64,000 nucleotides of DNA from Symsagittifera roscoffensis (Eukaryota; Xenacoelomorpha; Acoela; Convolutidae), in NCBI RefSeq assembly GCF_963678635.1, contig NC_087062.1:78185200-78249199 (forward strand), written 5' to 3'. The notes below the pieces were generated by a model, which made no database searches, had not been told where the DNA came from, and worked only from the letters and a program-made list of their open reading frames with translations. Position numbers and translations under genes: made by a program. Shown in pieces: positions 10,150 to 23,110 of this stretch (its first letter is position 1; each line of letters starts with the position of its first letter).

Positions 10150-13100
10150 CGTATCAGTAAATTTTACTTCTTTTCCAACCTGAAATTTTATTTTCTTACC
10201 TTTTTCCAATTTTTATTACTTATACCTTTTTGATGAAATTTCTGTCATTATATCCGAGCTTAGAAATCCGAACTTGGACTTGCAATTCTATAATAACAAT
10301 CATCAAGAATTTTTTAAAAACTTAATAGCTCCAAAAAGATTCTCAAATAGATTTGCAGCCTTGTATATCGACTTTATATTGTAAATACTTGTTAAAACTT
10401 CTTCAAAACCTTATTGAAAATGAGTGAAGTTTAGAAGACACTCACATTTGAGAATTTGGACAAGCCTAGAAAAAACCACATTTTAAAAAATTAATTCTGA
10501 CTTAAATGTGCTAAAAAAATTCTTCAACTCAAAACAAAAAATCTCATCAAATTCACTTTAAATGAAACTTAAAAAAATCCAAAAACGATCAATGAAGAGA
10601 TTCCAAAATACACTGATAATTGAAAAACTGAGAAAAAACTGAAAGAATATTATATCATCAAAAAATATTGAAAAATGTCCTTCAGATTAAAACTGCATAA
10701 TTTTATATATTTATGTTAATTATTTTTACTCTCAAAGTAAATTTCACTTCTTTTTTCTTTTCCAACCTGAAATTTTATTTTCTTGATTTTACCAAATTTT
10801 ACTACTTATACTTTTTTGATGAAAACTCTGTCATTATATCCGAGCATAGAAATCACAACTTGTACTTGCAATTCTATAATAAAAATAATCAAGATTTTTT
10901 GAAAAAAGTTATTGCTCCAAATAGATTTCCAAACAGATTTCCAAACAGTATATTTCCAAACAGTATATCAGTTTTATAACTGCAAATATTTGTTAAAAAT
11001 TCTACAAAACTTTATTGAAAATGAAAGAAGCTTAAGAGAATCTCACTTTGAGGATTTCGACAAGCTTAGAAAAAGTCACATTTTAAAAAATTAATTCTGA
11101 CTTAAATGTGCTAAAAAAATTCTTCAACTCAAAACAAAAAATCTCATCAAATTCACTTTAAATGAAACTTAAAAAAATCCAAAAACGATCAATGAAGATA
11201 TTCCAAAATACACTGATAATTGAAAAACTGAGAAAAAACTATAAGAATATTAAATCATCAAAAAATATTGAAAAAATGTCCTTCAGATTAAAATTGCATA
11301 ATTTTATATATTTTTGTTAATTTTTTTTACTCTCAAAGTAAATTTCACTTCTTTTTTCTTTTCCAACCTGAAATTTTACTTTCTTGATTTTATCAAATTT
11401 TACTACTTATACTTTTTTGATGAAAACTCTGTCATTATATCCGAGCATAGAAATCACAACATGTACTTGCAATTCTCCAATAAAAATAATCAAGATTTTT
11501 TGAAAAAAGTTATTGCTCCAAATAGATTTCCAAACAGATTTCCAAACAGTATATTTCCAAACAGTATATCAGTTTTATAACTGCAAATATTTGTTAAAAA
11601 TTCTACAAAACTTTATTGAAAATGAAAGAAGCTTAAGAGAATCTCACTTTGAGGATTTCGACAAGCTTAGAAAAAGTCACATTTTAAAAAATTAATTCTG
11701 ACTTAAATGTGCAAAAAAAATTCATAGTCTCAAAACAAAAAATCTCATCAAATTCACCTAAAATGAAACTTAAAAAATCCAAAAAAACGATCAATGAAGA
11801 GATTCCAAAATACACTGATAGTTAAAAAACTGAGAAAAAACTGAAAAAATAATAAATTCCAAACAGATTTCCAAACAGTATATCAGTTTTATAACTGCAA
11901 ATATTTGTTAAAAATTCTTCAAAACTTTAATAAAAATTAAAGAAGCTTAAGAGAATCTCACTTTGAGGATTTCGACAAGCTTAGAAAAAGTCACATTTTA
12001 AAAAATTAAATCTGACTTAAATGTGCAAAAAAAATACATAAACTCAAAACAAAAAATCTCATCAAATTCACTTAAAATGAAACTTAAAAAAATCCAAAAA
12101 AACGATCAATGAAGAGATTCCAAAATACACTGATAATTGAAAAACTGAGAAAAAACTGAAAGAATAATAAATCATCAAAAAATATTTAAAAAATGTCCTT
12201 CAGATTAAAATTGCATAATTTTATATATTTTTGTTAATTGGTTTTACTCTCAAAGAAAATTTTACTTCTTTTCCAACCTGAAATTTTATTTTCTTAATTT
12301 TACCAAATCTTACTACTTATACTTTTTTGATGAAAACTCTGTCATTATATCCGAGCATAGAAATCACAACTTGTACTTGCAATTCTCCAATAAAAATAAT
12401 CAAGATTTTTTGAAAAAAGTTATTGCTCCAAATAGATTTCCAAACAGATTTCCAGCCTTGTATATCAGTTTTATAACTGCAAATATTTGTTAAAAATTCT
12501 ACAAAACTTTATTGAAAATGAAAGAAGTTTAAAAGAATCTCACTTTGAGAATTTCGACAAGCTTAGAAAAAGTCACATTTTAAAAAATTAATTCTGACTT
12601 AAATGTGCAAAAAAAATTCATAAACTCAAAACAAAAAATCTCATCAAATTCACTTAAAATGAAACTTAAAAAATCCAAAAACGATCAATGAAGAGATTAC
12701 AAAATACACTGATAATTGAAAAACTGAGAAAAAACTGAAAGAATAATAAATTCCAAACAGATTTCCAAACAGTATATCAGTTTTATAACTGCAAATATTT
12801 GTTAAAAATTCTTCAAAACTTTAATAAAAATTAAAGAAGCTTAAGAGAATCTCACTTTGAGGATTTCGACAAGCTTAGAAAAAGTCACATTTTAAAAAAT
12901 TAAATCTGACTTAAATGTGCAAAAAAAATACATAAACTCAAAACAAAAAATCTCATCAAATTCACTTAAAATGAAACTTAAAAAAATCCAAAAAAACGAT
13001 CAATGAAGAGATTCCAAAATACACTGATAATTGAAAAACTGAGAAAAAACTGAAAGAATAATAAATCATCAAAAAATATTTAAAAAATGTCCTTCAGATT

Positions 13101-16100
13101 AAAATTGCATAATTTTATATATTTTTGTTAATTGGTTTTACTCTCAAAGAAAATTTTACTTCTTTTCCAACCTGAAATTTTATTTTCTTAATTTTACCAA
13201 ATCTTACTACTTATACTTTTTTGATGAAAACTCTGTCATTATATCCGAGCATAGAAATCACAACTTGTACTTGCAATTCTCCAATAAAAATAATCAAGAT
13301 TTTTTGAAAAAAGTTATTGCTCCAAATAGATTTCCAAACAGATTTCCAGCCTTGTATATCAGTTTTATAACTGCAAATATTTGTTAAAAATTCTACAAAA
13401 CTTTATTGAAAATGAAAGAAGTTTAAAAGAATCTCACTTTGAGAATTTCGACAAGCTTAGAAAAAGTCACATTTTAAAAAATTAATTCTGACTTAAATGT
13501 GCAAAAAAAATTCATAAACTCAAAACAAAAAATCTCATCAAATTCACTTAAAATGAAACTTAAAAAATCCAAAAACGATCAATGAAGAGATTACAAAATA
13601 CACTGATAATTGAAAAACTGAGAAAAAACTGAAAGAATAATAAATCATCAAAAAATATTTAAAAAATGTCCTTGAGATTAAAATTGCATAATTTTATATA
13701 TTTTTGTTAATTGGTTTTACTCTCAAAGAAAATTCTACTTCTTTTTCAACCTGAAATTTTATTTTCTTAATTTTACCAAATTTTACTACTTATACTTTTT
13801 TGATGAAAATTCTGTCATTATATCCATGCATAGAAATCACAACTTGTACTTGCAATTCTACAATAGCAATCATCAAGATTTTTTGAACAAAGTTTTTGCT
13901 CCAAATAGATTTCCAGCCTTGTATATCAGTTTTATAACTGCAAATATTTGTTAAAAATTCTACAAAACTTTATTGAAAATGAAACAAGCTTAAGAGAATC
14001 TCACTTTGAGGATTTCGACAAGCTTAGAAAAAGTCACATTTTAAAAAATTAATTCTGACTTAAATGTGCAAAAAAAATTCATAAACTCAAAACAAAAAAT
14101 CTCATCAAATTCACTTAAAATGAAACTTAAAAAAATCCAAAAACGATCAATGAAGAGATTTCAAAATACATTGATAATTGAAAAACTGAGAAAAAACTGA
14201 AAGAATAATAAATCATCAAAAAATATTTAAAAAATGTCCTTTAGATTAAAATTGCATAATTTTATATATTTTTGTTAATTGGTTTAACTCTCAAAGAAAA
14301 TATTACTTCTTTTCCAACCTGAAATTTTATTTTCTTAAGTTTACCAAATTTTACTACTTATACTTTTTTGATGAAAATTCTGTCATTATATCCGTGCATA
14401 GAAATCACAACTTGTACTTGCAATTCTACAATAACAATCATCCAGATTTTTTTGAAAAAGTTATTGCTCCAAATAGATTTCCAAATAGATTTCCAGCCTT
14501 GTATATCAGTTTTATATCTGTAAATACTTGTTAAAACGTCTTAAAAAACCTTATTGAAAATGAGTGAAGTTTAGAAAACACTCACATTTGAGAATTTCGA
14601 CAAGCTTAGAAAAAGTCACAATTTAAAAAATTAATTCTGACTTAAATGTTCAAAAACAATTCATAAACTCAAAACAAAAAATCTCATCAAATTCACTTAA
14701 AATGAAACTTAAAAAAATCCAAAAACGATCAATGAAGAGATTCCAAAATACACTGATAATTGAAAAACTGAGAAAAAACTGAAAGAATAATAAATCATCA
14801 AAAAATATTTAAAAAATGTCCCTCAGATTAAAATTGCATAATTTTATATATTTTTGTTAATTTTTTTACTCTCAAAGTAAATTTCACTTCTTTTTTTTCC
14901 AACCTGAAATTTTATTTTCTTAATTTTACCAAATTTTACTACTTATACTTTTTTGATGAAAATTCTGTCATTATATCCGTGCATAGAAATCACAACTTGT
15001 ACTTGCAATTCTACAATAACAATCATTAAGATTTTTTGAACAAAGTTTTTGCTCCAAATAGATTTCCAAACAGATTTCCAGCCTTGTATATCAGTTTTAT
15101 AACTGCAAATACTTGTTAAATCTTCTACAAAACCTTATTAAAAATGAGTGAATTTAGAAGAATCTCTTTTAGAGGATTTCGACAAGCTTAGAAAAAGTCA
15201 CATTTTAAAAAATTAATTCTGACTTAAATGTGCAAAAAAAATTCATAAACTCAAAACAAAAAATCTCATCAAATTCACTTAAAATGAAACTTAAAAAAAT
15301 CCAAAAACGATCAATGAAGAGATTCCAAAATACATTGATAATTGAAAAACTGAGAAAAAACTGAAAGAATAATAAATCATCAAAAAATATTTAAAAAATG
15401 TCCTTCAGATTAAAATTGCATAATTTTATATATTTTTGTTAATTGGTTTTACTCTCAAAGAAAATTTTACTTCTTTTCCAACCTGAAATTTTATTTTCTT
15501 AATTTTACCAAATTTTACTACTTATACTTTTTTGATGAAAATTCTGTCATTATATCCGTGCATAGAAATCACAACTTGTACTTGCAATTCTACAATAACA
15601 ATCATCAAGATTTTTTGAAAAAGTTATTGCTCCAAATAGATTTCCAAATAGATTTCCAGCCTTGTATATCAGTTTTATATCTGTAAATACTTGTTAAAAC
15701 TTCTTAAAAAACCTTATTGAAAATGAGTGAAGTTTAGAAAACACGCACATTTGAGAATTTCGACAAGCTTAGAAAAAGTCACATTTTAAAAAATTAATTC
15801 TGACTTAAATGTTCAAAAAAATTCATAAACTCAAAACAAAAAATCTCATCAAATTCACTTAAAATGAAACTTAAAAAAATCCAAAAACGATCAATGAAGA
15901 GATTCCAAAATACACTGATAATTGAAAAACTGAGAAAAAACTGAAAGAATAATAAATCATCAAAAAATATTTAAAAAATGTCCCTCAGATTAAAATTGCA
16001 TAATTTTATATATTTTTGTTAATTTTTTTACTCTCAAAGTAAATTTCACTTCTTTTTTCTTTTCCAACCTGAAATTTTATTTTCTTAATTTTACCAAATT

Positions 16101-17970
16101 TTACTACTTATACTTTTTTGATGAAAATTCTGTCATTATATCCGTGCATAGAAATCACAACTTGTACTTGCAATTCTACAATAGCAATCATCAAGATTTT
16201 TTGAAAAAGTTATTGCTCCAAATAGATTTCCAAATAGATTTCCAGCCTTGTATATCAGTTTTATATCTGTAAATACTTGTTAAAACTTCTTAAAAAACCT
16301 TATTGAAAATGAGTGAAGTTTAGAAAACACTCACATTTGAGAATTTCGACAAGCTTAGAAAAAGTCACATTTTAAAAAATTAATTCTGACTTAAATGTTC
16401 AAAAAAAATTCATAAACTCAGAACAAAAAATCTCATCAAATTCACTTAAAATGAAACTTAAAAAAATCCAAAAACGATCAATGAAGAGATTCCAAAATAC
16501 ACTGATAATTGAAAAACTGAGAAAAAACTGAAAGAATAATAAATCATCAAAAAATATTTAAAAAATGTCCCTCAGATTAAAATTGCATAATTTTATATAT
16601 TTTTGTTAATTTTTTTACTCTCAAAGTAAATTTCACTTCTTTTTTTTTTCCAACCTGAAATTTTATTTTCTTAATTTTACCAAATTTTACTACTTTTACT
16701 TTTTGATGAAAACTCTGTCATTATATCCGAGCATAGAAATCACAACTTGTACTTGCAATTCTCCAATAAAAATAATCAAGATTTTTTGAAAAAAGTTATT
16801 GCTCCAAATAGATTTCAAAACAGATTTCCAGCCTTGTATATCAGTTTTATAACTGCAAATATTTGTTAAAAATTCTACAAAACTTTATTGAAAATGAAAG
16901 AAGTTTAAGAGAATCTCACTTTGAGGATTTCGACAAGCTTAGAAAAAGTCACATTTTAAAAAATTAATTCTGACTTAAATGTGCAAAAAAAATTCATAAA
17001 CTCAAAACAAAAAATCTCATCAAATTCACTTAAAATGAAACTTAAAAAAATCCAAAAACGATCAATGAAAAGATTTCAAAATACACTGATTATTGAAAAA
17101 CTGAGAAAAAACTGAAAGAATAATAAATCATCAAAAAATATTTAAAAAATGTCCTTTAGATTAAAATTGCATAATTTTATATATTTTTGTTAATTGGTTT
17201 AACTCTCAAAGAAAATATTACTTCTTTTCCAACCTGAAATTTTATTTTCTTAATTTTACCAAATTTTACTACTTATACTTTTTTGATGAAAATTCTGTCA
17301 TTATATCCGTGCATAGAAATCACAACTTGTACTTGCAATTCTACAATAACAATCATCAAGATTTTTTGAAAAAGTTATTGCTCCAAATAGATTTCCAAAT
17401 AGATTTCCAGCCTTGTATATCAGTTTTATATCTGTAAATACTTGTTAAAACTTCTTAAAAAACCTTATTGAAAATGAGTGAAGTTTAGAAAACACTCACA
17501 TTTGAGAATTTCGACAAGCTTAGAAAAAGTCACATTTTAAAAAATTAATTCTGACTTAAATGTGCAAAAAAAATTCATAAACTCAGAACAAAAAATCTCA
17601 TCAAATTCACTTAAAATGAAACTTAAAAAAATCCAAAAGCGATCAATGAAGAGATTCCAAAATACACTGATAATTGAACAACTGAGAAAAAACTGATAGT
17701 ATATTAAATCATTTAAAAATAATTGTCCTTTAGATCAAAATTGCATAATTTTATATATTTTTATTATTTTCTTTTATTCTCAGAGAACTTTTACTTCTTT
17801 TCCAACCTGAAATTTTTTTTTCTTACTTTTTACCGTCTTTTACTATTTATACTTTTTTGATGAAAAATCTGTCATTATATCCGTGCATAGAAATCACAAC
17901 TTGTACTTGCAATTCTACAATAACAATCATCAAGATTTTTTGAAAAAGTTATTGCTCCAAATAGATTTCC
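10150..17970. repeat. Tandem array, repeat about 585 bp, about 12-13 units
   Basis: The landmark 'CCAACCTGAAATTTTA' recurs near 10180, 10770, 11370, 12275, 13170, 13750, 14315, 14900, 15480, 16065, 16650, 17235 and 17800. Most steps are 570-600 bases. Two steps are about 890-900, because units at about 11850-12740 and 12745-13630 each contain an extra partial copy of about 300 bases and are nearly identical to each other (a higher-order repeat). Each unit still shows, on the minus strand, a decayed frame like that at 22141-21914. The number of 'GATTTCCAAA(C/T)A' sub-repeats differs between units. There is no intact gene; the short open frames at 10713-11094 and 11314-11695 are two copies of the same repeat and not genes. 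Confidence 0.95.
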
Positions 17971-18163
17971 AACTTTTTATTCTGAATTGATTAAAATCTT
18001 ATATGTTTCTTCAAATTTATTAAGATTCGTAATACTTACAGGCTCATTGCCGTTGACTACATTGAGCAAGCATTCTCAAACGACTGATATGACTTGAGTA
18101 CTTGTCGTTTTTCTAATAAAACTACGTAGTTGACTTGGATTCAATTGTACCATTTGCTGCAGA

Positions 18164-18935
18164 TTAAATAATTTTTTCGCGTTCATTCGTGATAGGTGTC
18201 ACCTCTGCCTTATGTAATGGTAAATAGAAAATTGAGGAGGAAGGTATTCTGTTTGAACAGTATCTAAGACAATTTGATGTTCGGAGATCTAAATCTATAA
18301 GTAGTTGTCCGAAGGTGTCCTTTGTAGCCAATTCAAAAGAATTTCGTAAAAAATTGGTTACCTTAAGTTGCCTGCCTAGATGATCAAGTTGCTGAATATC
18401 GCGGGGTGATTTGAATAAAATGATGTGAGATGGGTTGAAATCAAAAGTTCGTGACCATCGGTTTTTTTGGAAGTTATATTTAACATAGATATTATTGAAG
18501 CCTTTGTGTCTTCCTGCCGTTGCCAGTTTAACAATTTTTTTTATCAGCGTAAATATCATGAGTCATCAAACACTAACAGAATGTTTTCAACGTTTCTCAA
18601 ACGATCACATCCATCAAATTTTATGAACTCTACTTGAATGCTGGGAGCCTTAATTTTATCTTGAACTGTAGGTTGAATATCTTTGTAAAAAAAATTAAAA
18701 ATTGTCCAAACTTGGGATGAAAAGAACTTCATTTCAATTATTTGAAAATTCATTCTGTTTTTCAGGATCCCGAAGGTCCTACAACTGCCATAAATAGTTT
18801 TGTCGATGTATCAATAATTTTATTCATTTCCTTGGGTTTGGTAGTACGTACCCAACTAAACCAGTCAATATGGAAAACCAAACTGATGTTTCTTCATAGC
18901 TTAGTTGCATCAAAGAAAGTTTATAGATACTAAAG
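18164..18935 (-). pseudogene. Polinton-like packaging ATPase, broken (copy B)
   Basis: Counterpart of the copy A ATPase. The P-loop at 18780-18754 reads GPSGS, stop, KTE, with TGA at 18765-18763 exactly where copy A has it. The Walker B end (ENILLVFDDS) closes a 65-codon frame (18753-18556). The conserved C-terminal part is a 131-codon frame (18559-18164) with KLATAGRHKGFNNIYVKYN and SHIILFKSPRDIQQLDHLG. The two frames overlap by 4 bases, so a single frameshift separates them; this copy has fewer breaks than copy A in that stretch. The small conserved ORF follows at about 18180-17995. Confidence 0.75.
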
Positions 18936-19126
18936 CTTAACAAAACTAAAATTAAAATATCATTTGAGACATAAAACTTTTTTCTGAACTGGGAACAGTG
19001 GCATCAAAACAAAATTTTAAAGATTTTTGTTCGATATCATTCCGATCATAAACAAAATCAGTAAGTATAGTTGCATCAGGCTCATCATCTGCTACTTCAG
19101 ACGTTCTGGTGTTCAATTTAATTTCA

Positions 19127-19153
<27 letters not shown>
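19127..19153. repeat. (CT)n microsatellite
   Basis: A CT run in copy B, longer than the matching run near 5498-5517. Confidence 0.9.
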
Positions 19154-19157
<4 letters not shown>

Positions 19158-19615
19158 ATCTATCTATAGCAACTGTTTTTTTTTGAGGAAGAAACATACG
19201 TTGTTATAAAATTTTTTATTTATTCTTCTGAACAGTAAAAAATCTCGTATCGAGTATAACTATTGTAGACATTAGTGGTATGATTTTCATTGTCATACAT
19301 TTCCACTACATTATTGGCTGGGACATTTTTAGTTTTTACATGATATATGATTTTCTTCACTTTTTTTAAAACTAATTTCTGAACTTCTTCAGCTAAGTCA
19401 CTGCTGCTGAGATCTATATGAACTCCGGACTGAGATTTCGGTACTAAGACTAGCTGGGAAGATAAACTCCTCGTTTGCTGCCTAACAATTTGAATACACC
19501 TGAATCGTTAAAAGTATATGAATTGGCCAATCACCGGAAAAACCCGTCTCAAAGGAGCTGCACCAATTGAACTCGGCAATCAATTTGTTCTACTCTTGTT
19601 AATGATTTTTTGATG

Positions 19616-20154
19616 TCACTCTCTGGATTCATCCAAGCACATAACAGTGAATTTGGAGATAGATACGTCTACAATTTCGCTAGTCTCCTGCTGTCGCTCA
19701 TTATCCAGCCAATCAAAAAACGCCTTGATTTTCTTCAGGGTGCAGTGGTTCCTGGAGTGGTTATGATGAAAATGTATATTCAAGCTGGATAATTTTTGAA
19801 ATATAAATTTTCAATTCTCGGGCGACCCATTTCATCAAGGTTCTCAATTTTTCGATACAAATACGTTGCCAGAAAATCACTCTTTTCTTTTCTTTTAGCG
19901 TAAATTACGGCGTTAGGATTTCTCAAAACAAAACTTTGAATAACCTGATTGAGGTTTAAATATAAATATTCACCCATTTTCCAGTGAGTTCCGTGCAAGC
20001 TATTTGTCAAACTGTAATAAGCTTTTTGTTCAGATTTAGGAAGTGAATTGAAAATGACTGGAGGTAGAAAAATAAGAGAGTCACTGTAATCAGAAAATTT
20101 AATTGCTAGTTCTTTAGCTATAAAATTTTTTGTTCCTACAGCCGAAGCCTTCAA
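19616..20154 (-). pseudogene. Polinton-like conserved protein (copy B)
   Basis: Counterpart of the copy A VLDFEGF protein. The open part (20154-19780, 124 codons) keeps FIAKELAIKFSDYSDSLIF, NSLHGTHWKMGEYLY and ENLDEMGRPRIENL. The initial VLDFEGF block is in another frame here, so copy B has an extra frameshift near 20150. The His-rich C-terminal block continues in the next frame to a stop at 19618-19616. Confidence 0.5.
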
Positions 20155-20199
20155 AGTCTAGCACGACTGATCTTTCCTTCAACATTGTAACAATTGATC

Positions 20200-20929
20200 G
20201 AGACTTGGTTTCATCAGTTCAACATAAAAACAGAAAGTAAAACCACTCAAGTGACCAATTAGGCTGTTGTTACACTTCCAGGGTAGCATGTAACAGTAGG
20301 TGCGACCAGTGTTTTACGCTTCGTGGGAAAATCCCGCGGCATCGTGTAAAATTGCATGCAGTCGTAATATTTTTGAATCATTCAAGTCTTTGTCCAATGA
20401 AGAATTATCTATGCCAATAAGACCTCCATATGGTCTAAGTTTAATGGCAACGTCATTGTTTATGTCATTTTTGCTAGAAAAGAAAAACAGAGCACATGTA
20501 GCTAGAAAATAAGTTCGGCGGTCAAAGTTTTTCATAGTTTTTTTTCACGGACAAATAAGTCTCGTGAATGATTTTCAAGTCCATTGAAGTAACCCTACGT
20601 TTTTCCAATTTCATTTGCTATGTTTCCAATACCTCGTGGACCTGCTGAATTTCAAGCCAGTGGATAAGAAAGTAACCTTGCAGATACCACTTACTCAGTC
20701 CTATGTCTCGGAGGTTGATATTTAGATGGACCACTGGAAGTTTTTGATAATTTAAAAATTTATCCAAACAAAGTCGAATCTTTCGCTCCATCCCTTTCTC
20801 AATTATTATTGAGGCAAAATCGAACGAATAATCAAATACGTTTTCATAAGTAGCAATTAATAGATCAGAAGCTTTCCCATACTTTTGTTTTGCATAAATA
20901 CACCACGTTGTTTGTAAAAATTCGTCCAA
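20200..20929 (-). pseudogene. Polinton-like cluster, unnamed protein fragments (copy B)
   Basis: Two open pieces: 20929-20618 (103 codons, with TTWCIYAKQKYGKASDLL and LPVVHLNINLRDIGLSKWYL) and 20535-20314 (73 codons, with YGGLIGIDNSSLD and LHAILHDAAGFSHEA). The blocks GRTYCYMLPWKCNNSLIGH follow after one stop codon. Copy A has the same order in worse condition. This looks like one long ancestral gene of unknown function encoded just ahead of the VLDFEGF protein. Confidence 0.45.
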
Positions 20930-21179
20930 GTAAACTGTTCTTTACAACTCTGCCAATTTTCTTGTGGTTCCTTATCTGCTGTTGTTTCCACCATGATATA
21001 AAAGCTATTTGAAAATCGTTAATACAACTGTTTTTTCATTGGGTGCCAGGTGAGAAGACAGATAAACTTAAATGCTTTTTGTCAATATCTTCAGTGTGCC
21101 AACCTTCAATTAAAATCATTTTTCTTTATTCATTATTCCATATTTTAGCCATTAGTTTCATCACTCATTTATGTGGTTT

Positions 21180-21305
21180 TGGGATTAAGGTCTGGAGCAC
21201 CAAGAAATTGTGTCTGGAGCGCCTATGAGGTTTTGAGATTAGGCTCTGGAGCACCCCTGTTTAGGCCCCCCCTCCCCCCTGTTGAGCGCCGGCAAATTAG
21301 CCTAC
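21180..21305. repeat. GGAGCGCC / poly-C module, copy 3
   Basis: Partner of the module at 7555-7690, with the same order of 'GGTCTGGAGCACC', 'GGAGCGCCTATGAGG', C tract and 'TTGAGCGCCGGC'. Confidence 0.7.
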
Positions 21306-21913
21306 TTTCATTGCATATTTTTTTGTATATTTGTGCATTTCAGAGTTGACAAAATTGGAACTATGACGTTAATTCGATACCCTGGAGAGATTAAAAAGAT
21401 TTTATGGAAGTTGACACTGTTCAAAAATACGCCATTTGCTCGTTTTTATTCAAATGTCAAGTTTTGTAAAAAAAAATTTGTCTAAATGTTCCTTTTATTT
21501 TTGTCTGATTGTCCAAATATCTCAAGAAAGTGAGAAATATGAATGCTTCGGCTAACACAGAGGTCATTTATATAAATCAATTGATTTACTTATGATGAGT
21601 TTTTTGTAAGTTGTTGCAGAAAACACCGTGACCTTCTTTATCTCTCCGAGCAAAAACATTAAAATAAATTCAAAAGAAAAAACCTCACCAAATTCATTTA
21701 AATTGAAAAAAGAAAAATTTCAAAAATTGATCAATTAAGAGATACCAAAACACACTGATAATCGAAAAACTGGAAAAAAACTGAGAGCATATGAATTCAT
21801 TTTAAAACAAGCAAAATTATCTTTAAGCCTAAAATTGCATGTTTTTATAATTTTTTTAAAATCTCATAGATAATTTTTTTTTCCATCCTGCAATTTTTTT
21901 TATTTATCTTTTA

Positions 21914-22141
21914 CTATTTTTTGCCACAATTACTTTTTTGATGAAATTTCTGCCATTGCATCCGATCATAGAAATCATAACTTGTACTTGCAATTCTACC
22001 ATAACATTCATCACGATTTCTGAAAAAAATTGTTGCTCCAAATAGATTTCCAAATAAATTTCCAGCCTTGTAGATCAGTTTTGTATCTTGCAAAAAACTT
22101 GAATAAAACCTTACCAAAAATGAGTAAAATTTTGAAGACAC
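21914..22141 (-). pseudogene. Coding relic related to the tandem array (copy B)
   Basis: A 75-codon minus-strand frame with TKLIYKAGNLFGNLFGAT, RNRDECYGRIASTSYDFYD and RMQWQKFHQKSNCGKK. It is the best-preserved version of the sequence that decays inside each array unit. Two GNLF repeats match the variable 'ATTTCCAAATAG' sub-repeats of the array. The family is unknown to me. Confidence 0.4.
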
Positions 22142-22249
22142 TTACGTTTGAGGATTTCGACAAGCTTAAAAAACCACAATGAAAAAAAAGTATTCCGACT
22201 CAAATGTGCTAAAAAATGAAAATTAAAAACAAAAACTTAAGTATAAAAA

Positions 22250-23110
22250 ATTTCTTGTTCAATCCTTTAAAAGCTCCTGTTACCACTGGGTACAAAAAAA
22301 GACGACCTGAAGAACCGGAAAAAAAGTATTTCAATTGATGATAGTTCTGGTCGATTACATAATCAGTGATAGCTCTGAATCTAGTTTATCAAACAAGTCT
22401 TTGGTATTTAAACCCTTTTCGTTCATAATTGATGGTTTTGCTGTTTTATTTGTCACTGTTCTAGCAGCACAAAAAACTGTTCAACTTCAATCAAACAATC
22501 TCAGTTAAAACAAACAGAATGATAACGAATTGATGCAAAAGGATTGGAAATCTATCTATGAAAAACAATACCTCGGAAAAAATTCCAAACTTTTAATACA
22601 AATGTAGACAAAGTTATTGAAGCTCGAGCAATATCAAAAACAGTTTTCATTTGAATTGAAACAGCGAAAAACAACTAAAACATGATCCATGTCTCAAAAA
22701 TTATCCAATACCCGGAAAAACGACCAAAAACCACCCTCAAACAAACTCTTGTAACACCTGTATATAAAAAAGACGACCTTGAACATCAAAAGTTTATACA
22801 CCTATTCTAATCACGGGATCAAACTCTAAAGTTTTTATTTTTTACTTCTAAAAATCAAACAAACGATTGCCTCCTAGAAGATAATCATAAGTAAAACAAA
22901 GTGGTCATAAGTAAAACAAAGTGGATTCTGAGCATCATTTTCAACCGTAGATGAGCTTTTATACTGTACTGAATCAATTCAAAAAACATATGAACCAAAA
23001 AAAAGGTTGCTACTTCCGTGCTTGCTCTTTTATAGGTATTTGATTCCATCAACCACAACTTTCTACAAAATAAATTTGAAAAATTAATTTTCTATAGAAG
23101 CTCTGTTAAT
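22250..23110 (+). pseudogene. LINE relic (copy B)
   Basis: Plus-strand decayed LINE sequence. The first part (22250-22660) matches 25440-25860, including 'CCACTGGGTACAAAAAA' and 'ATCAAACAAGTCTTTGG', and is missing from copy A. The second part (22670-23110) has LKQTLVTPVYKKDD and the RT tail. The 410-base internal deletion seen in copy A is also present here. No open frame of useful length remains. Confidence 0.6.

Larger units (their letters stand above)
4355..10150. repeat. Duplicated segment, copy A
   Basis: This stretch is repeated in the same orientation at about 17972-24120. Matching landmarks are offset by 13611-13627 bases over the Polinton-like part (for example 4540 with 18164, 5999 with 19610, 7428 with 21043). 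The offset moves to about 13463 near 8451 and about 13970 beyond 9144, because each copy has its own insertions and deletions. Copy A has extra 'AATCAATTGATT' repeats near 7930-7990 and lacks about 480 bases present in copy B at 22110-22620. Confidence 0.9.

Noticed and set aside
10713-11695. Two pairs of identical plus-strand frames (88 and 60 codons)
   Set aside because: They are the same array unit translated twice, and units further on have stops in this frame.
10150-17970. CRISPR-like array
   Set aside because: Units are about 585 bases, without short repeats and unique spacers, and the DNA is eukaryotic.
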